Shown one piece after another: positions 1 to 11,000 of a stretch of 64,000 bases of DNA. Source of the DNA: Apteryx mantelli. Its lineage: Eukaryota > Chordata > Aves > Apterygiformes > Apterygidae. The DNA is taken from assembly GCF_036417845.1 (NCBI RefSeq), contig NC_089982.1:70631684-70695683 (forward strand), read 5' to 3'. Below the pieces are notes generated by a model that searched no databases, was not told the DNA's origin, and worked only from the letters and a program-made list of their open reading frames with translations. A program made the translations under genes and the position numbers. Within the stretch, counting starts at the first letter, position 1. Every line of letters begins with the position of its first letter.

Positions 1-402
1 CAACCCTCAGATAGCTCATAGAATATATAAACTAATATGTATCACTATAGTTTATTATGGATTACTTTTTATAGGATGATTGCTTTTACAGCTGAAGCAT
101 AAATTGGGAATTTATTTTTTTTACTTACTACAATAGCAGAGGGTAAATACAACAAATCTGCAAAAGCAAATATTTAAGGCTGTAGAAAGGCAAATGCTAG
201 GATGAGCAAGGTGCAACAGAAACTGAGATCCGGTAGTCTGGAAGGAGCCTTCCAAAAATATGGTGAAAAAATCCTATCATTTGGACTCGTAAAATTAAAT
301 TTGACAAAACAGCGCACATCCAGTTTGTGGGAACAATTTGTTTAGCAGGTAGATGGCTTTGGTTGCTCTTTAAGGCCCTTCTCTGATTGTCTTTCCTGAT
401 AG

Positions 403-516
403 TAGAATATAACACAGAGGAGTTAAATGGATGGCCCAGCTAGTGAGAGGGCAGATGGGTAGAATAAAACGCAGAGGAGTTAAATGAATTGTCCAGCTGG
501 AGAGACGAGTGGGAAT
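403..516. repeat. Two-copy 57-bp tandem repeat
   Basis: A unit starting TAGAATATAACACAGAGGAG at 403 is repeated at 460 as TAGAATAAAACGCAGAGGAG. Both continue with a shared GTTAAATG and a similar CCAGCT stretch. The copies have diverged by several substitutions, so the duplication is not very recent. Confidence 0.75.
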
Positions 517-2631
517 AAGAGTTTGCAGTCTAAGCTCAGGCTATTAGACTCCGGCTCTTCAAATGTCTGCAACTCAACGTTCAGGGAATTAAAGAGCAGC
601 AAGACTGCCACAATAGAAGTCAGCTTCAGATTTATAGACGAAGTATTAGTGTAATAAACAACAGCTTCCAGATCTGTCAAAAGACCTGTTCTACCTCAGG
701 AGCTGTGTGGGATTTGCAGGCTTTACATACTGAAGAGTATATAACTACCTTCTAGCTGGCATTCTTATTGTTAATAACGCTCCCTCTTCCCCATCTTTTG
801 TCTGCCGTGTCCTCTTTGTACCACAGCCTCTTCCAAGCGTGGACTCTCCTTTTCTACAGTGTAGGCTTGATGCAGTGAGAGCCAACAATATTCAGTCACA
901 GGTGCTATTTTCATCAGGTGACCAGGCAATACCAATGGTATTGGGTGTTAAGACATATTCTTTAACACAGTTCTTTTTAATATTTGGTTGAAAAAAAAGG
1001 GGAGAAAAGCATTGAGGTTCTACCTAGCAAGATTCTCTTCAAGAAGAGTGCTACACTAAGATGATAGCTTTAGTCTGTCAAACAAAAAGACTAAAAGAAC
1101 ATCATAAAGGTCGTCTGGCACCAAACAGGGCTGGGCCAAGAATTGAAAAGTAGATTTTAAGATGAGTATCACCAATACCTGAGTGGTACCACACATAATT
1201 CTTTGGTGTTGCTTAGTCCTATGGAGCCAGTATATTGCCCATCACTACTATGAGGCTGTTCAATAAAGTAGAAAAGAAATTAGAAGCTGAAACAAGACAA
1301 ACTCAGACAATGGTTAAAATTTTAATAAGAGAGTAAACAGCCATTCAGACAGTTTACAATCCAACAAAGATCCACTGTCATCTGAAACCTAGATATCTAT
1401 CTCCACAAGAAATGCTGTAGTCTGCTCTATCTGATGAGCTTGATGATGAAACTACTGTGTGAGTCTTTATGGCCTCATGTATGCAAGGTGATCAGAACTT
1501 AAAAACTACAAATCAAGGAGCCTGTGAAATAACACTTGATCAGTCATTTGTTCACCAGATGCAGTGCAGACCAAAGAACACAAGACTTGCTGCAGTCCTT
1601 TTTATGAAAGCAGGAGAAGAGCAAGTACCAGGATGAAAGCTGTGCTTTGTTTCACCCAGACTGTGTGCGCAATGTCTCTCTTATCTGTGCCAGAGTGGGC
1701 CTCCATCCCCAGGCCAAGGGTGCAGACTGTGGGACCTGCTCAAATGAACTGGCTTGCACTCCAGGTTTCACGATGCCGGTCTACAGACTACGCATGAACT
1801 AGTACACACACAGCTGGAGACTAGAAACCCGAGCAAAGAGCAAACCAGCGTGACAATGTAGATGTGCCCCCACTGTACTCATCAGCATCACTGTGAACTC
1901 AGGCAAAGACGGAGGGAAGTTCTAGCCTGCAGCAGGGCAGGACAAAGGAGCAGACTCTGGCTCTTGGAGCATGAGGCTGGTTCTTGCTGTGCTGCCTACA
2001 CAAATATAGTTATGTGCTACCCCTAACTCAGGCTAGATTTTAAGGCTACAGTTTAGCTTTAAGGCAGCAGACCTCCAGCAGTTTAAATGTGTTTCCTGTT
2101 CTCAGATGCTTGATGTTGCCATGAAATAGTTATAATGTGGAAAATCATTTGATGTCTGACTTGCAAAAAGGCAAAGGACAGGAGTTAAAGGTCAGCTTCT
2201 CTTTTTCATGTCTTATATGCTTCAACAGTGGAAGTACTTTTTCCTTTCTTAGCCTCTCATACTTTAATCACCAGGGAGGTGGAATACAGAAAATAGTAAA
2301 TTAATGAGAACATTAAAAAAAAGCCAATCTCCTCTATGAAATTCAGAAAACACCTTTCTTAATTAAAAAAAAAAATACAGTATAGAGGAGAAAATGGCAT
2401 TTATGCTTGGAGCACTATCGTCAGGGCTGCAGTATTCTCCTTTTCAGCCCTAATGAACATTTTTGTGCCAAACCTGTTGATAGTAGGCTGCCTTCCCAAC
2501 CATTCAATGGGGAGTGGGGGCTGGGGGCAGAGGGGGCAGAAATGCCTTTTTTTTTTTTAAGGGAGGAAAAAGTTCACCACCCAACCCATAAGACTGGACT
2601 AGGTAAGAATAAAAATTGTTTTCTACCCACT

Positions 2632-2688
2632 CTATATATATATATAAGAATATATATTTATTTATATATTTATATATATATATTTATA
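2632..2688. repeat. (TA)n / (TATTTA)n low-complexity tract
   Basis: Alternating TA runs are interrupted by TTTA units. This is a degenerate AT microsatellite in the upstream intergenic region. Confidence 0.9.
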
Positions 2689-5600
2689 AGAAACCTAGCA
2701 GTGAGACATTCAGCACACCTTTGTAAAGAGCATAGAGAACACAGGTCTCTTAACTATCTTGTCAATAAATTTTCATTTAGCTGAGTTTCAGTCTGTACGA
2801 GATAAATAGTTCTCTCTCATATAGCTCGCTTGAGCAGACTTGCACTACTTGTAAAGTTAATAATAGAAACTAGAGCGAAGGGGTCTTGTCAGGTTAATTC
2901 TGTGATGTGTGTTGTTTACGCGCTTCCTGCAAAATGTAGTGGGCGGTGTTGTCATTCTCCCTGAAAACAGAATGAATGAATGCCTTCCTTTTTTTATTTT
3001 GTTTTGCTACAGACATTCTGTATCGATATTAAGAATAACCTTCTTCCAATCTTCTTTACTCACGTCAGACACAATTTACTCCAGGGCAGACAGACAAAGC
3101 AAGGTCACTGCAGCAGCTAAGCTCATAAGGAAGGATTACATTTTGCAGAAGGCATGGGACAGTTACCCTGCGTTGGGGAGACTTTTGTTTATCATATCAA
3201 AAGGGGTAGGGTCACAAACACAGATGAAAACTGATTCATTTTTTGACAGACAACTGACTAGTGAGATCAAAGACTTTGTGTCTTTGCTAGCTTTCACGAG
3301 TGTACTTGGTTTGGTTCATTAATTAATTTTGCAGCATTTTGTTCTTACTGACAAACAGATACTCTATTAGATGAATTGCTTGTTTAAACCATATATTGCA
3401 GCCTCTCTTGCCTGGACTACTCAGGTAGCTTACAAATGAGGTAAATAAATGCATTAATTAAAACAAAATCAAATCAAATAAATAAGCCACAAGAGATAGT
3501 AAAGAATCTATCAGTCCTAATCACTGGATATATCTTTGCTGGCCCAAGGCGAGGCAGAGACTAGGCCCAGTGCTGTAATATGCACAGTTTTTGGCCGCTT
3601 CCATCACCTTCACAGGTAACTTATTCAGCCAGGATTCGACTTTGTGACTGTGCCTTTGTGACCCAGTCTGGCTGAAGCCTCCATGTGCTACCACAGGATA
3701 AATGATACACCAGAAGAAATGGCCATAGTCGTAGTGAACTATTAACTGGTTGCAAACAAGCAAATACCAGTAGTTGAGCACGGATGTGCTTCATGGCCAT
3801 ACCCTCATTTTAGAGGGGAAGGAGACCAAATTATGTGAGCAAATTTGGTAAATAGTAGCATTCTTATTTAAAATCTTTTCTTTCTACAAGGTGAGGGTAC
3901 CCTTGTGCAGCAGATTTTCAGGACTTAATTTGAATGCATTTATTTAAATCCATAAGTTGCTTTCTAATAAACTGAAGTCCCCTTGCTGATGTGGCCACAT
4001 CCTCTATCAGACTGCTCACGGCGAACCGCTATGTACTGTGGTTATCAGACTGCTCATTACGTACTGTTACGTACTCTTTTGCACAGAGAGAGAACCTGAC
4101 AGCAGCTATCCAGGCACTTTGCGTGACCGAGTAGCATAAGGTGCTGGAGCTGGAACCAAAATCCGATATAGTAGCTGGCCATTGCTCCTCTTTCTTCTAT
4201 CAGACAACATCAGAACCAAGTCATGCTGCTTCTGTCCCAGTGTGAAGAGAGATGTGCCTTTCTCATTTTAATTTCAAGCATTCCTGACATACTAATTTAT
4301 CAGAATGTCAAGCGTCAAAGCTTGCAAGCAGAAATAAAACACAGAGATGACAGAAAAACAGGGTGGGGGGGGAGCTCATAGAAGGAGCTACACGCTCCTT
4401 TGGTACATGCATCATGTAATCCCTGTCATTTTGTATCTTTGTTTAGCTGTGAAATCTGTTACAGCAACTAGTAGCAGTTTTCTCAGCTGAAAAGAGATGA
4501 CTATAATTTTTAAGTTCCTTGATACGTTGTCATGTAGATCTATCACAGCTGTGAGAAGGGGGCACAGCAGAGTATAATAGCAAGATGGGTGTAGCTGACA
4601 AAACATCAGCTCTCTGAAGGCATTGTAAAGTGATATAAAGCAGAATAAATCTTTTGTTCAGATAAAGGCAATCCTCACTGAAATATCATAAACTGGCATG
4701 AATCAAAAGTCCACAATGAAATGTCACGTTATTTACTAAGTTTGAGAATGAATGTGAGTAAGATTGTCCGTCTCCTTTTTTATTTTCCTTCAAGAGTAAT
4801 GAATTAAGCAAATACATTGCAGCATACACCATACTGTAATTGTACTTATGTTTCCCACCGTTTTTAGGGTTCCTAATCCTTCTTTCAGAATTTTTGTGGT
4901 TTGTGTCTAACAGAGCAACATGTTCCTCCTCTGACCATTTCCCTGCTTCCCATCACCCCAGTTCCCTGTTTTCCTGGAGTCTACAGAGCTTGGGCTAGTC
5001 TGACTCCAGTCTGGAAGAGTTCACAGCTCAGAGTCCGGGCTGTGATCTCCCACAGTCCTTAATCCCTTAAGCCTTGCATCCCACAGGAGAATTAAGGACA
5101 AGGAGGGATGGAACCGTGCATGCCGGAGAGGGGAGAGACAACACTGACAGGGAGAAGAGCAGGAGCGGGGAGTGGGGTATGTCTGAGAGGGCCCTGGGAG
5201 CATCGAACAAATATGAGGGTTGGCAGAATATACAGGGCTGAGCCAGAACTGAAGGTGACTACGGCATCGAGCTGCAGGAGGGCTGGGCAGAGCTAGGCAG
5301 AACTGATGGTGGGACAGGGAAGGACTCGGAGGGTATAGCCCCCAGAAAGCTCGGCTAGATAAACTGGGTTGACTGCGGTGTGCGGGCAGAATTCCCTTAG
5401 GCAGAGCACAGTGTGAAAACACGTGTGCTGCGTACCCTAAAACACTTTTCCCAATCGACCTGTTGCAGGCAAGGCACTGTGCTCCTCTCCCTCACGTCCA
5501 TGCACATTTCTCTCCCTGAACACACACTCGGCGAATGGCCAGAGACAGGCTAAACACAACACAACATTTTTGTTAACCTCTCTCTTTTTTCTTTTTGGGG

Positions 5601-7780
5601 CAGGGGGAAGGTTTGACTTAAGATTTTAGATCAGACTGGCAATACCACACCTAGCTTAAACTAATGAAAAAGTCTACTATCTAATAGACCTTTAATTGTG
5701 AGGTCTACTTAAAAACCAATTACGTGATACAACTGTCATAGTTAAGCTCTAAATCTCATGTATCTTACTGTTATCTGAGGATTTTCCTCTGAGATAACAG
5801 AAATGATTGATACATAGGAGATTTTCAAATGCTCATCAGCAATAAATAAGGGCCATGATTTTTCACCCAGCTGTTTCTGTTTTGGACACTTATAAGCAGG
5901 TTTTCAAAGGCCTCAGCAGCTACTGTGCTGTGGTTTGGAAGACCACTTCCTTATTTATGTGAGTAATTAGGGGTTTAGCGGCCTTAGGAACCTGAGCATA
6001 GCTCTGAGTGCTGAGATCATTTGAAAGTTTGGGCCACAAAGAATAAAGCTAGAAGGCATCTCAATTAATTTTAGTCCAATTGCCCTAGTCAGGAAATGAC
6101 CACAGAAATGATATGGTGCAATTGTTGGAAGACAGGTTTTCTTGATTCTCTTTAAGCCTGTTAAAATTCCTTACCATTTTTACATGTTCCATTTTTCTAA
6201 TGTGACTGCATTACACTGTGCATGTAAATCACATAACAGCATGTAGTTCACAGCGCCCACAGCCAAATGCCACGCGAGTAAACGTGCAGCTGAGCAAGAC
6301 CGGATACAGTTGTGGTTTGGATGGTGGGGAGACAGGGAGCAAAGGAAAGGGCTGCAAACCCATACAGCATTTCCCACTTTACAGTTGTTCACCTTTACGA
6401 GACATGCAGTTAGCAGAGAAGAAACATCAAGGAAAGGTCAACAGCTGCTCAGAGCACTTTTAAGTCAGATGTACACTTGGGGTTGGCAGCAATGCAATCG
6501 GAGGCAGCTGAAGTGGTCATGCTTCCACGTACCATCTCACGGTGACAAGCTCTCACATTTTAACCAGGTGCTTTCAGAAAACACATTTTAAGTTCATAAT
6601 ACAATATAAATTATCTTAACTCAGTCACTTCCAAAGACCTCAGGGGAACTCCATGTCTCGGGCTGGATACCAACAAGGTAAAGAAACTCAAATGTGAATG
6701 GAAAGCTTTAGGTCTCTTACATTGATGGCACTATCCATAAAAAAGGGGAAAAGTACTCCACTCTTACATGTGGATAATACTCATCAGAAAATAGGTATTG
6801 GCTTACTCTGCTGAAGAAAAGCTTCCATTAACAGAGTTGGTCTTGATTTAGTTTAAATCCTTCTGCGAAACCTAGTATCTTTGTCCTGTAACTCCAGTTC
6901 CATGTCTTTGTGCATGCAAACCACAGCTATTTCTCATCAAATTGTGATGCGTACCATTAACTTGTAGTAGACCAATTACTTGCATTAATTAGTAATCCAA
7001 AATAAAATGAGTGTCTTTTGCTTTGGCTCTGATTTCCTTCTACCTACCAACACATAGATCCAGAAGGGAGGGTAACTGCCTTCTTCATCAATATTTTTAA
7101 GGACCTCTAAGGAACCAGTATGACCTTGGACATCCAGTGTAAATTCTTGCTTTGCCTTCAGTGATGCTGAAATAATGGTGGGCTTAGTAAGAGAGGTAAG
7201 AATCATCTTTATATCTTATGTTTCAATATTGCAATGGGAAGAAACAAATTAAAGTGTGAAAGCTGCAAATAAAAAATACAAAGAACAGATGAGGAAAGTG
7301 CAGGAGCCTTTGAAATGTGAGTGGCTGTACACTGACCCACAGGAAAGGTGCTACTTGTCCTACCAGTAAGACACTGGGCCTCAGAGGCAAAACCACTTAG
7401 GAACCAGAACACCAGTCCTGAAGGAAATTAGGAGCTAGTCCAGAAACCAGGATACCCCTCAGAAAGGACAAGATTTTCTCCAAAAGCTAAGGGGGGAGGT
7501 AACCATTAACAACGGGATTGATAGGAAAAGCAGAATAACCTGGACTCAGGAGAGCTCTAGGAGAAATCCGCGGATATTGGGGGTGGGGGGGCGGCCAAAC
7601 TTTGGCGCGGAAAGGAAGCTTTGCCCCAGCTGCGGGCCGCCCCCGCCCGCCCGGCGCGGAGCCCCCGCGGCTCGCGGAGCCCCCGCGGGCCGGGCCGCCC
7701 CCGCCGGGCAGCAACAGGTCGGCGCTGCGCGGGGCCGGCCGCGGGCGGCCGCCGCCTCCCCGCGGGGCTCGGCGCCCCTC

Positions 7781-7802
7781 GCTCCTCCTCCTCCTCCTCC
7801 TC
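7781..7802. repeat. (CTC)n trinucleotide run in the CpG island
   Basis: Seven or so CTC units are followed by a C run. This is a polypyrimidine tract inside the promoter island. Confidence 0.85.
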
Positions 7803-7899
7803 CCCCCCCGCGGCCGTCGCGGCCCCAGCGCGCGGGGTGGTCCCGCCGCCGCGGGCCGGGGCAGAGCCCGCCACCGCCATCCGCGCCGCGGCGCCGCCA

Positions 7900-8017
7900 C
7901 CGCCACCGCCGCGGCGCTCTGAGGCGGCGGAGCGGAGCGGGGCGGAGCGGAGCGGGCCGCGCCGTGCCCCGGCGGGCTGCAGCGCCGGCGCCTCCGTCTC
8001 GCTCTGCGCCTCGGCCG
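7900..8017 (+). other. PROM1: Candidate non-coding first exon of PROM1
   Basis: The 3' boundary is supported by a good donor, CCG|GTGAGC, with GT at 8018-8019. The 5' boundary is unknown and is given only as a guess within the island. A second usable donor, CCG|GTGAGG, occurs at 8543/8544. Mammalian PROM1 has several alternative non-coding first exons, so more than one of these sites could be used. No in-frame prominin coding sequence is present here. Confidence 0.45.
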
Positions 8018-11000
8018 GTGAGCGGCGGCGCTTCGGGGCGCGGCGCCGGGCGAGGGGGCGGCAGGTGGGGGCGGGCGGGGGCCCTTCCCCGTCCCCTCCC
8101 CGGCGGGGAGCGCGGGGGTTCCTCTGCCCGCGGGGGCCGCGGCGGGGGAGCCGCTGCGGAAGCCCGGGGGGGGGAGGCGGAGGTGACCGCGGGGGCGGCA
8201 GCCCTGGCTCGGGGAGCGCGGCCGCCGGCAGGGGCTGCGCTGGGGGCGCGGGCGATGGCGGTGGGGAGGGCCGGGCCGGGCCGGGCTCGGCTCGCCTGGC
8301 GGGAGGCGGCTGCGGCGCGGCGGGGGGCGAGGCGGCTCCGCCCGCTGCGCAGAGCCCGGTGGCGACACCGGCCGCCCGAAGCGAAGCGGGGCTGGAGCCG
8401 GGCCGGGTCGGGGCAGCGCGCTGGGCCGGCGGCGGCGGGAGCCGCGGGACGAAACCTGCGCGCCCGCGGGGCGAGCCGCGACCCCAGGGGCGGCGGGGCT
8501 CTGCCGGCTGCGAGGTGCCCGCGTGGGGCGGGAAAGCGCCCCGGTGAGGGGGCGCCCGGCGGGGGGCGGGTGAACGTGCCGTGGGGCTGGGGGAGGCTGG
8601 CTTTTCTCCCCCCCCCCCCCTTGCCCCCTTCTTCCCTCCCAGTTAGCGAAACTGTGCTTTGAACAATTTGGCAGTCAGCTAAAATCCAGACCTGCTGATC
8701 TTCTGGGGAAGATATCTCCCTTCCTTGGAATTTATTTTTACAAGTATGCTTTGTTTGTTAGCTGCTGCGACTTGTGAAACAGCCTCTTTTTAAAAAAAAA
8801 AAAAAAAAAAACCAAATCATTAAGTAGCTGCTCACAGCCTTCCTGGGCTCCAGACATGCAGCTTTTCTGACTCCAGCCCTTCTTCTCAAGCGTGTCGGGT
8901 GCGCGCTGGGGCTCCCTGCTGCGGCTTGCTGCTTTGTGGGGTTTTTCTTTTTCTTTTTTTTTTTTTTCCCGTGTCGGTGCTGCCAGGCTCTATTCTGCAG
9001 TCCCTGGTGTTTACTAGGTTTACTTACTCCCTGCTCTTCCTATGGCAACAGGTTGTAATTGTTGATAGGCTTAGGAGAGATTTTGTAACAGAAAACTGTA
9101 CCTCTTTTAACTTGCCACCATTTAGCTTGACTTACTCTATTATGTCTCTTGAATGGGAAGGTGGTTTTTGTGTTTTGTTTTTTGGTTTTTTTTATTGCAG
9201 ATTTTCAGGAGTTGTAGTCCACTTGTAATTCCTGTTCCGTGGCTGTGACAGTTTAATTCACTTCATTCTTTTGGTGGTTGCTGTCACTGGAACCTCAAAG
9301 GCAATTTTGGACATGCATTTTAAAATGACTAAGTAAAAAATGTAACAAACAGCCAGATCCTTGATCTGTGCTTCCTAGGGACAACTGCTTCTTCCACCTT
9401 CCCATCTTGGTTTGTTGCTGGGGGCTGCTACATTCAGCTTTTGCTATCTAGCCTCTGGTTGATTGAATTCTGGTTCACAGGGTGATCTCGGTGCCGTCAC
9501 TGCATTGCAATATTATATTTGCATGGATTTCAGTGTTTAATAGAAGGAGGCCAGTCCTGTTAAAACGAAGGGCTGGACATCATGCCGCTTCCGAGTTCTG
9601 GTATTTAGAGTTGATGTAGCCTGCAAGCAGTTACTTAACTTCTGCGTACTTCAGTCTGTTTCCTCTCCCCCTCTTTTTTTGTAAATTTGCAGAGGGGTTG
9701 CTGACATTTTATTGATTTTTGGAAAACAATGCTTTTTTTAAATATAAAATGAGATAAATTTAATATTGGAGATGTGATAATACTGGAGCATACTTGGTGA
9801 AAGGGTGATGATGTTTTCCCAGAGAGCAGTCAGAAACCCCAGAATTATGTTTAGTGGCTTGCACATGTGGAATATTGCAGTGACACATGCAGAATAAAAA
9901 GCAAATACTTAGTATTTTAAAGATGCACTTGCAAGCCACACAGAAAATAAATGATTTCATTGTTATATATTTTATCATGTAGTTGACAGATTTTTCCCAT
10001 GGAAAAACACAGTAATGAAATGGGCATGTTAATAATTAATGAAAATATTTCAAAGGTGCACACAGTTCCTTTCCACTCACTTTTTACTAGAACTTGGGGA
10101 GAGATGTACTGGCAGTCACTGTAAGCTCACTGATTGCAGTGATGTCATACTGTTTCTAAGGAAATGAGCTGGTCCCATGCTGCAGTGAAGATTGCCATAA
10201 AATGCTATATAATTTTCTTCAAGTATATGCATCTTTTAAGTATGTATGTCATTCTTGCAGCTTTCACAATTACAAATTTCATGGATAGATTTTTCCCTTT
10301 TAGCGCTGTTTAACTTGCATACTTAACTGCTAATAAAATCCCAACTAAGATTCTTCTTGTATATCAAGATGAGGATTACTGCTGGCAGCTTTTTCACATC
10401 TAAGTTGTTTTTAGGTAGGTTGGTTGAATACGCATTGGATGCTTATAGGAGTCTGGAGTTACAGGTTTAATAGCATTTGTGCAAATTTCTGATCATTATT
10501 AATGTACCCGCCAAAAATGTACCCCTGTTTTATTGAGTATAGAGAAGATACAGAGTTAGCCTGAAAGAGTTGCCCTATAGGATTAAATATTCTGTGAAAT
10601 AGCTATATATAGGCTTAACCGAGAATTGTGTAGAATTGGAGATTTCGGTGGTGTCTTTGGAGTTGAAGGATGGTTATACGTCTCTGCTTTGCAGGACATT
10701 GTTTGCAACTCCAATACAGGTCCTTACAATTTCAGCAGCATCCTTGTCTTAAAACTGCCAACTCTCTGTCTTGGTTGATGTATGACTTCATGTCTTTACA
10801 AGACATGATGATTTATTTTTTTTTTCATTGGGAAGACATTATAACATTTTGATAGTGCTTTACTTGTCTAGTTGTATAATTAGATTCCCTTTAAATTGTC
10901 CTTAACCTAAAATTTGAATTAAATCTTTTTTTTTTAAAAAAAGCTCTACTTACTTTCTTTTCTTCTACCTTCTCTCTAGTATAACAGAGCACACTTTGGA

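Larger units (their letters stand above)
1..7550. other. Intergenic region upstream of PROM1
   Basis: AT-rich sequence with only scattered short open frames. None carries a recognisable domain or a convincing exon chain. In mammals the gene upstream of PROM1 in the same orientation is TAPT1, so its 3' UTR could reach into the left edge, but nothing here lets me recognise it. The region holds a two-copy 57-bp tandem repeat (403-516), a (TA)n-rich tract (2632-2688) and a purine-rich stretch near 5080-5390. A weakly CR1-like patch lies near 6040-6100. A minus-strand open frame at 6985-7206 is discussed as a finding. Confidence 0.6.
7560..8600 (+). promoter_or_regulatory. PROM1: CpG island, probable PROM1 promoter
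   Basis: About 1 kb of very GC-rich, CpG-dense DNA is flanked on both sides by AT-rich sequence. It contains several GC boxes (GGGGCGG-type, for example near 7938 and 8067-8081) and no evident TATA box, as expected for a dispersed CpG-island promoter. It lies about 5.5 kb upstream of the prominin-1 ATG, and strong donors (8018, 8544) occur inside it, so it most likely drives a non-coding first exon. Long open frames run through it on both strands, but these are a by-product of GC content (Arg/Pro/Gly/Ala-rich) and are not genes. The exact start site cannot be read from sequence alone. Confidence 0.8.

Noticed and set aside
1..2800. Possible 3' UTR of TAPT1, the expected upstream neighbour
   Set aside because: AATAAA-type signals occur (for example in CAATAAATTTTC near 2762), but no coding sequence of that gene is visible, so the assignment would rest only on synteny memory.
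2909..3322. 137-codon + strand open frame upstream of the gene
   Set aside because: No recognisable domain, no splice or promoter context, and residue composition typical of translated AT-rich non-coding DNA.
6030..6110. Possible third CR1 3'-end remnant
   Set aside because: A short stretch (AGCTAGAAGGCATCTCAATT, then TAGTCCAATTGCCC) vaguely resembles CR1, but it is too short and diverged to call.
7487..8662. Open frames of up to 361 codons on both strands across the CpG island
   Set aside because: They are Arg/Pro/Gly/Ala-rich low-complexity reading frames present in several frames at once, as expected from GC composition. No domain, and they sit on a promoter.
8792..8811. A and T homopolymers (also 17694, 40602, 41850, 46142, 58090, 62945) as tails of processed pseudogenes
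   Set aside because: No gene-like body or target-site duplication beside any of them that I can recognise.
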